Of a DNA stretch of 54,236 nt, positions 49,623 to 54,236 are shown piece after piece. The notes below the pieces were generated by a model, which saw only the letters and a program-made list of their open reading frames with translations, ran no database searches and was not told the DNA's origin. The translations under genes were made by a program, and so were the position numbers. Every line of letters starts with the position of its first letter. Position 1 is the first letter of the stretch. This stretch comes from Oscillospiraceae bacterium. GTDB taxonomy: Bacteria; Bacillota; Clostridia; Oscillospirales; Ruminococcaceae. The stretch lies in assembly GCA_017518255.1 (NCBI GenBank), contig JAFWVK010000107.1, positions 1 through 54,236 on the forward strand, in the 5' to 3' direction.

Positions 49623-49939
49623 TTTTCGGTCATCCTTTCTTTTGATGAGAAATATACAGATCCTTCACTGCATCCATTATATCATATTACGGCAAAAAAC
49701 GCAATGGGAGCAGGAGAAAAAGATTCGCCGGAAATCTTATGGCGGCTGTCACGGCTCCGCGCACTGCGCGGTTATAGTATATTACGGCAAAAAGCGGCAG
49801 CAGATCTGCTCTGCCGCCGCCCAACCCCCGCGGGAAATGCGCAATTGCTTTCATCAAATTTCAAATGCATCCGTAATAAGCGCAAATAATCGGATTATAC
49901 GCCCGGATTTTACCGGGTATGCTCCGGTCTGCACCGAGG
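49623..49939. other. Intergenic region, about 315 bp
   Basis: Holds the promoter of the - strand unit, a second TATATTACGGCAAAAA stretch nearly repeating the one at the promoter, and a CCGCGCACTGCGCGG hairpin (about 49756-49771) like the end of repeat B4. A CCCGGATTTTACCGGG hairpin lies near 49903. No gene is supported. Confidence 0.6.
49676..49704 (-). promoter_or_regulatory. Promoter of the zinc-ribbon/carboxypeptidase unit
   Basis: On the - strand: TTGCGT, 17-bp spacer, TATAAT. Confidence 0.78.
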
Positions 49940-51049
49940 TCATGCATTCCCTGCACTCTGCTCCTCACCGAGCAGCGAGCAGGCGGCGGCAGCTGCCGGA
50001 ACGCTCAGAATCATGCCCCAGACGCCGAACAGCCCGCCGCCGATGACAATTGCCGCAAGCACCCATGCCGGCGGCAGCCCGACCGAATGCCCGACTGTGT
50101 GCGGATAAATGAGATTGCTTTCAATCTGCTGGAGCACAATGATAAACAGCAAAAACCAGATTACGGCGCCGGGCTTAACCATGAGCAGCAGCAGCGCACA
50201 GGGAACCGTCCCGAACAGCGGGCCGAAATACGGGACAATATTCGTGATGCCGATAATGACACTGATGAGAACCGGATAGGGAAAGCGGAAAACGGTCATT
50301 CCGAGCCAGCACAGCGCACCGAGAATCAGGGATTCCTTGCACTGCGAGGTCAGAAACCTTGCAAATGTTTTGCAGACCGTCCGCAAACCGCCCGCCAGCT
50401 TTGCCGTGCGTGCAGAAGGGAAAATGCGCCTGCATATGCGGTGCATCTGACCGGAAAGGCGCTGCTTGTCCGCGAGCAGATACAGTGCAAACACCACGCC
50501 GATTCCGATATCCAGAAGCCCGCCGAGCAGCGATGCCGTAAAGCCGTAGGTTTTCCGCAGCAGAGCCGGAAGCCGCTGCTGAAGCGAATGCAGCAGCTCC
50601 GCAGGCTGTCCCTCCGGCAGAATCTTTCCGAGCCGTGTTTCGGAAAACCGCGCAAGCCGGAAGGACAGATTCCGGCTGTAATCGTCAAAATGCTCCGAGA
50701 ACAGCCGGACGGATTCCGAAATCTGCGGAATCAGAATGCAGATGATGCTCGCGAGAATCATCAGCGGCGGAAGCAGCGCGCCGATCAGAGAGGCAGTCCG
50801 GATCCAGCCGGAGCGTGGGTTGTGTCCGTGCCGCTCCGCGAAGGCAGAGAAGTCTGTCCGGAGCTGTTCATATGCGGGATTCAGCATTCCGGCAAACAGC
50901 ACGCCGAGCAGAAGCGGACGCAGGGTATGCGTCAGGCGGTGAATCCAGAGAATCAGACTGTCTGCACGCAGCAGCAGGAAGAAAAACACCCCGCCTGCCG
51001 CAGCCATGCGGAACAGCGGTGATCGGAGCAGGCTTTGCTTTTCGGACAT
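49940..51049 (-). CDS. AI-2E family (UPF0118) permease
   Basis: 369-aa polytopic membrane protein with about eight transmembrane segments (FLLLRADSLILWIHRLTHTL, ASLIGALLPPLMILASIICI, VLISVIIGITNIVPYFGPLF, AVIWFLLFIIVLQQIESNLI). The stretch TNIVPYFGPLFG and the later QQIESNLIYPHTVG are family signatures. Members have been linked to export of AI-2 or to Na+/H+ antiport; the substrate here is unknown. AAGGAGGAA precedes the ATG. It is the last gene of the unit of four that starts at 53816, 13 bp after the small peptidoglycan-binding gene. Confidence 0.9.
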   Translation of the reverse strand: MSEKQSLLRSPLFRMAAAGGVFFFLLLRADSLILWIHRLTHTLRPLLLGVLFAGMLNPAYEQLRTDFSAFAERHGHNPRSGWIRTASLIGALLPPLMILASIICILIPQISESVRLFSEHFDDYSRNLSFRLARFSETRLGKILPEGQPAELLHSLQQRLPALLRKTYGFTASLLGGLLDIGIGVVFALYLLADKQRLSGQMHRICRRIFPSARTAKLAGGLRTVCKTFARFLTSQCKESLILGALCWLGMTVFRFPYPVLISVIIGITNIVPYFGPLFGTVPCALLLLMVKPGAVIWFLLFIIVLQQIESNLIYPHTVGHSVGLPPAWVLAAIVIGGGLFGVWGMILSVPAAAAACSLLGEEQSAGNA

Positions 51050-51062
51050 GCGGGGTTCCTCC

Positions 51063-51575
51063 TTAGATTCCGAGCGGAATGGAATTCATCAGTGCGGCAA
51101 GGGCGTTCCATGTTTTCCGGTCCATGATTCCGGTCTGCGGCAGGGCGGCAATTTCCTGAAGCTGCCGGACGGCTTCTTCTGTTTCGGCATCAAATGTACC
51201 GCTGACCGCAACCGGCGAAAGATTGCTGAAATGATTTCCTGCCAGCCGCAGCAAGACCTGTGCAAGCTGTACCAGCTCTCCGGTATCACCCCGCCTGAGC
51301 TGAAAGCTGCCGGACGGAAATACCGTCAGCGGAACGGCATTTTCCATCATACTGCGGTATGTACTGACAATGGAGTCCCATGTTTCCCCGTCGATTTCGC
51401 CGGTCACCGGCAGCCCGTATGCCTCCTGATAGGCGCGGACGGCAAGCCCGGCTTCCTCGGTGAATTCTCTGGAGGGCAGCACAATCGGAATACGGCTGTC
51501 CCGCAGTGCAATCTGATAGAGATATGTCAGGATTTCTTCAATATGCTCCTGCTTCTGTGCTTCGGTATAAAGCAT
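51063..51575 (-). CDS. Peptidoglycan-binding domain protein (two PGBD)
   Basis: 170 aa, no signal peptide. Two PG_binding_1 modules: about 40-75 (GLAVRAYQEAYGLPVTGEID, then ETWDSI) and about 95-160 (LRRGDTGELVQLAQVLL to AVRQLQEIAALPQTGIMD, RKTWNAL). A short helix precedes them (EHIEEILTYLYQIAL). The modules are close to those of the neighbouring SpoIID-domain protein, so the two probably share a target. No catalytic domain is present. AAAGGAGC precedes the ATG. Confidence 0.8.
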   Translation of the reverse strand: MLYTEAQKQEHIEEILTYLYQIALRDSRIPIVLPSREFTEEAGLAVRAYQEAYGLPVTGEIDGETWDSIVSTYRSMMENAVPLTVFPSGSFQLRRGDTGELVQLAQVLLRLAGNHFSNLSPVAVSGTFDAETEEAVRQLQEIAALPQTGIMDRKTWNALAALMNSIPLGI

Positions 51576-51601
51576 CTCATGCTCCTTTCACATGTGAGAA
51601 A

Positions 51602-52987
51602 CTATCGGATAATATAGCCGGGCGCCTGATAGGGGCGCTTGCCGGAGCCGCATTTCATCTCGGAATACACACCGGAAATCGCATCCCATGTCACGGCACC
51701 GACCTGCCCGTTCGGTGTCAGACCGTATTCGCGCTGAAACGCCTGTACCGCAGCCTTGGTCAGCGGGCCGAAATAACCGGTATCGGAAACGGGCTGAATA
51801 TTGGAATCATACTGCGAAATAAAAGTCAGATACTGCTGCAAAGCCCGCACATTTTCACTGCTTACGCCCTCCCGCAGCACTTCGTTCGGATAGAGCTTTG
51901 CGCATTCGGACGGCGGCTGGGAATCCAGAATACCCTGATAGGCACGGTAAATATCATTCCATGTCCTGCGATCCGCGATTCCGGTCTGCGGGAGACCGTA
52001 GGTCTGCTGGAACGAGCGGACGGATGCCGCCGTTTCCGCATCGAATTCTCCGGAAATCCGGATCGGAATGACACTGTTATAGTATGCCCCGACAACCGCA
52101 AGATAATACTGGAAGGAGCGCACGGCATGGCCGTAATCGCCCTCTCGGAGCACATTCGGGAAATTGCGCTGCGTCTCCTCGAAGGTCAGCCCCTCCGACT
52201 GCAATTCGGCAAGGCGCTTCACGCTGGCATAGATATACGAAAGGCGGTACCATGTTGCCTCGTTGACAATTCCGGTCGGATTGAGCGAAAAGACCTCCTG
52301 AAAGATCCGGACGGCATCGGCGGTGCTGCTGTCATAAACGCCGTCGGAGGCAACCTTCGGAATCGCGGGGAAGTTTCCGGAAATCCGGTTCAGCTGAATC
52401 TGTATTGTCTGCACATCGTTTCCGACCATGCCGGTTTCCTGCGGGACGCCCGGATAGCTCGGCGTAGAGGCACGAACCTCCTGCGCACGGACAATATCAA
52501 TGTTGTCGCCGTAATAGTATTGCAGTATCTCATAGGGAACCATGCCCTGATTGGCAAGCCCGACAGTCCCCCACTGCGAAAGCCCCGCGCAGGAGGTCCG
52601 CGAGCCGTCGCAGAATGCGGTAAACATCGGCTCGACGGTGCCCTGCCTGCGGACATACGACCGGAACAGTTCCTCGACAAGCTGCGAGATATTCCCGAAT
52701 ATCTCACGCCCGTAAACAAAAGCCTGATCGTACTGCGTGGTATTCGTGATGTCAAACGGATAGCCGCGGGAGCGGTACCACTCTGTATAAATCCGGTTCA
52801 GCGCATAGGTATTGATTGCATAGATATTTGCACGCAGCGCATTCTCCGGCCATGTCGGATAGATTTCACTCGAAGCAACATTTTTCAGATAGCTGATGTA
52901 GGGAACTGTGACGTTTGCTGCCTCGGAATCCGGAAGACCGAGATGCACCGTTATGGTTTCGGGGATGAACATTTCTCCGCTGAGCAT
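51602..52987 (-). CDS. SpoIID/LytB-domain protein with peptidoglycan-binding modules
   Basis: 461 aa. Residues about 10-165 match the SpoIID/LytB amidase-enhancer/lytic transglycosylase domain: VPYISYLKNVASSEIYPTW with E41 at the catalytic position, ENALRANIYAINTYAL, and GLSQWGTVGLANQGMVPYE followed by ILQYYYGDNI. Three PG_binding_1 modules follow (about 195-255, 290-345 and 375-440). It has no visible signal peptide or membrane anchor, unlike SpoIID, so how it reaches peptidoglycan is unclear. It lies 16 bp after the proline-rich gene and 26 bp before the small PGBD gene. Confidence 0.85.
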   Translation of the reverse strand: MLSGEMFIPETITVHLGLPDSEAANVTVPYISYLKNVASSEIYPTWPENALRANIYAINTYALNRIYTEWYRSRGYPFDITNTTQYDQAFVYGREIFGNISQLVEELFRSYVRRQGTVEPMFTAFCDGSRTSCAGLSQWGTVGLANQGMVPYEILQYYYGDNIDIVRAQEVRASTPSYPGVPQETGMVGNDVQTIQIQLNRISGNFPAIPKVASDGVYDSSTADAVRIFQEVFSLNPTGIVNEATWYRLSYIYASVKRLAELQSEGLTFEETQRNFPNVLREGDYGHAVRSFQYYLAVVGAYYNSVIPIRISGEFDAETAASVRSFQQTYGLPQTGIADRRTWNDIYRAYQGILDSQPPSECAKLYPNEVLREGVSSENVRALQQYLTFISQYDSNIQPVSDTGYFGPLTKAAVQAFQREYGLTPNGQVGAVTWDAISGVYSEMKCGSGKRPYQAPGYIIR

Positions 52988-53003
52988 CTGTATGACCCCC
53001 TTC

Positions 53004-53816
53004 TCAGTATTGCCGCATATCGTTGTAATATGTGAGATCGCCGCCGGGAACCGGTTCTTCCGTACCGGTCGGCAGGGGAATCATGTCGAAATTCTGCACG
53101 GAGGTGATATTCGGGAATACCGGAACGTCCTCGCTGTGCTCGCGGTAATAGCCGGCAGCCTGCACGGAAAGGCTGTATGTGTAATACTCCGGATTCCGCT
53201 GATCGGCGGAGGGCGGCGGTGCGGGAACCGTTACCGGATTGATGGCTCCGTTTTCATTTGTCGTTTGCAGGGAGATCAGCTGCGGTTCTCCGTCGGACAT
53301 CCGCGTAATCATGACCGAAGCACCGATTACAGGTCTGGCGCCCTGCGCGGTCATGACATGCACCTGAATGATGCCGGTATACGGGCGCTTGGGCAGCTCC
53401 GGTTCGGAATCCGTGCGGCTTTCTTCCTCCGGTTCGGGCAAATCCTTTATCGGGGACGATGCAAAGTCCTCCGGCTGCATATAGCCGGTTTCCGGTTCCG
53501 TATTTTGCGGCTCCGCTGCATCATTCTGCAAAGAAGCTGCCGGAATGACACGCGGGAGCGGCGGGAAAGGCGGGAGCGGAGGAGGAGGCGGCGGCGGGGG
53601 CGCGGGTCGGTTCCCCTGCGGGCGCGGAGGCGGCGGAGGAGGCGGGGGCGCGGGTCGGTTTCCCTGCGGACGCGGAGGCGGAGGGGGCGGCGGAGGCGCA
53701 GGACGGTTCCCCTGCGGGCGCGAGGGCGGCGGCGGACTGACATTCTGATTTGCGTACATCCGGAACAGCTCTTCGCGGTACCGGCGTGCGGTGTCCTCAA
53801 ATTCCTGACGGTTCAT
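53004..53816 (-). CDS. Proline-rich repeat protein with carboxypeptidase-regulatory-like domain
   Basis: 270 aa from the ATG at 53816, behind AGGAGG. Residues 1-25 are helical (NRQEFEDTARRYREELFRMY). Residues about 30-85 are three copies of RPQGNRPAPPPPPPPP (16 aa each). An acidic linker follows, then about residues 145-245 a beta-sandwich-like domain (GIIQVHVMTAQGARPVIGAS, VMITRMSD, ISLQTTNENGAINPV) resembling carboxypeptidase-regulatory or transthyretin-like folds, then a Pro/Gly end. No signal peptide. First gene of the unit, expected to need EF-P for its polyproline runs. Function unknown. Confidence 0.75.
   Translation of the reverse strand: MNRQEFEDTARRYREELFRMYANQNVSPPPPSRPQGNRPAPPPPPPPPRPQGNRPAPPPPPPPPRPQGNRPAPPPPPPPPLPPFPPLPRVIPAASLQNDAAEPQNTEPETGYMQPEDFASSPIKDLPEPEEESRTDSEPELPKRPYTGIIQVHVMTAQGARPVIGASVMITRMSDGEPQLISLQTTNENGAINPVTVPAPPPSADQRNPEYYTYSLSVQAAGYYREHSEDVPVFPNITSVQNFDMIPLPTGTEEPVPGGDLTYYNDMRQY
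53560..53740. repeat. GC-rich 48-bp tandem repeats inside the proline-rich gene
   Basis: Three units, each with GGTTCCCCTGCGGGCGCG-like sequence and runs of GGCGGAGGAGGCGG on the + strand. They encode the polyproline repeats on the - strand. G-runs on the + strand could form quadruplexes, and unit number could vary by slippage. Confidence 0.75.
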
Positions 53817-53957
53817 AGCAGCATGACCTCCTGTCATTCATAGTATTCTATTCTATGCGAACGGGAGCAGAATCTTGCACGGTTTTGAATTTGGACATAT
53901 TGTCTGATTTCAGGTGCTTGTTTTTATAGATGTATCTGAACTTTGCGGAAATTTGTT
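53817..53957. other. Upstream region of the peptidoglycan-binding gene set
   Basis: No confident sigma-A promoter was found. On the - strand CATAGAATA (53849-53857) fits the CATAnnnTA -10 of mother-cell sporulation sigma factors, without a clear -35. Otherwise nothing is seen. Confidence 0.35.
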
Positions 53958-54098
53958 GCGCCTTTTTTGATGCTGACAGGGAGTTTCGCCGCCTGCGGGC
54001 AGCGACGAGGGACGCTGTCCCTCGACCCTGCGAGCTTTTTGAAAAAAGCTCGATCAAAAACTTTTATAAGACACAGACAGGGTTTCCCGACAAGCTGA
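53958..54098 (+). repeat. Family A dispersed repeat, copy A5 (lacks the 5' hairpin)
   Basis: Begins at GCGCCTTTTTTGATGC and lacks the GATTGATAAT/H1 part. H2 region CGCCTGCGGGCAGCG, H3 GAGGGAC/GTCCCTC, H4 GAGCTTTTTGAAAAAAGCTC, then ATCAAAAACTTTTATAAG and the tail GGGTTTCCCGACAAGCTGAG. Confidence 0.85.
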
Positions 54099-54103
54099 GC
54101 AGC

Positions 54104-54124
54104 AGCGGGAAATCAACCCGCTGC
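54104..54124 (+). terminator. Hairpin abutting repeat A5
   Basis: CAGCGGG pairs with CCCGCTG around AAATCAA directly after the repeat tail, the same place where A3 has its terminator. No T-run follows. Confidence 0.45.
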
Positions 54125-54178
54125 CGCCAGTTTGCAGATAAAGTCTCTTATTCTGCAATTTGTTCCTGTCAGGAGAGG

Positions 54179-54236
54179 TGCGAAAGATTGATAATGGGGG
54201 AAGGAAAACTCTTGTTTTCCTTCCCCCAAGCCCCTA
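54179..54236 (+). repeat. Family A dispersed repeat, copy A6 (right side cut by window edge)
   Basis: GCGAAAGATTGATAATGGGG and the full H1 hairpin (GGGGGAAGGAAAAC with GTTTTCCTTCCCCC around TCTT), then AAGCCCCTA. Only about 80 bp separate it from A5. Confidence 0.85.

Noticed and set aside
53545..53748. Glycine-rich open frame on the + strand
   Set aside because: Complement of the polyproline-coding repeats; no ribosome site.
53848..54057. Open frame on the - strand inside repeat A5
   Set aside because: Lies in the dispersed hairpin element; similar short frames in other copies are not conserved.
16480..54236. Family A copies as insertion sequences
   Set aside because: No transposase frame, no terminal inverted repeats and no consistent short target duplication; at most a non-autonomous element.

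Overview
The window looks like a chromosomal segment of a fairly GC-rich Clostridia member of the Ruminococcus/Oscillospiraceae type. Supporting signs are the miaB-ylbF-mutS-mutL and ylmE-sepF-divIVA-lspA gene orders, a fused IspH-ribosomal protein S1 gene, Gram-positive style ribosome binding sites and sigma-A promoters, and a secreted leucine-rich-repeat protein ending in a type I dockerin, which points to a cellulosome-producing ruminococcus. Genus-level assignment is inference. No rRNA, tRNA, transposase, prophage or CRISPR array was seen.

Layout. (1) 0.2-16.5 kb, + strand: housekeeping genes for tRNA modification (miaB, miaA), mismatch repair (mutS, mutL), Hfq, cell division (ylmE, sepF, divIVA), lipoprotein signal peptidase (lspA), pseudouridine synthase, a Nudix hydrolase and DAHP synthase. 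(2) 16.7-27.5 kb, - strand: a tightly packed eight-gene operon with one promoter. It encodes an Hsp70-like ATPase, a 737-residue coiled-coil protein, a zinc-ribbon protein, two helical proteins, a Vps4-type AAA+ ATPase, a second AAA+ protein that has lost its Walker B acids, and an unrecognised 536-residue protein. This is the best candidate for an undescribed machine. (3) 28.1-32.4 kb, + strand: four tandem paralogous zinc-ribbon membrane proteins and a multi-pass membrane protein whose promoter carries a T17 tract and three 11-bp direct repeats. (4) 32.6-37.3 kb: a divergent type IIA topoisomerase pair (ParE/ParC type) with a small PH-like protein between them. (5) 37.3-40 kb: a 33-bp tandem array, then a yybP-ykoY (Mn2+) riboswitch with overlapping terminator in front of an OadB-like sodium-pump subunit, an OadG-like micro-subunit and a membrane-anchored protein. 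(6) 40.4-54 kb, - strand: the dockerin LRR protein; a VWA/solute-binding protein with a membrane partner; a zinc-ribbon membrane protein, D-Ala-D-Ala carboxypeptidase and IspH-S1; and a four-gene set with a proline-rich protein, a SpoIID-domain/peptidoglycan-binding protein, a second peptidoglycan-binding protein and an AI-2E family permease.

Two dispersed non-coding repeat families run through the intergenic spaces. Family A (six copies, two cut by the window edges) is about 150-200 bp and folds into consecutive hairpins whose stems change by compensating substitutions between copies. Family B (four copies, perhaps five) is about 100 bp, ends in a variable hairpin with a conserved GCACTGC-like centre, and in two cases stops only a few bases before a promoter -35 box; its 3' module has also been amplified into the 33-bp tandem array.

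All functional calls come from reading motifs and context by eye. No database search, structure prediction or alignment program was run.
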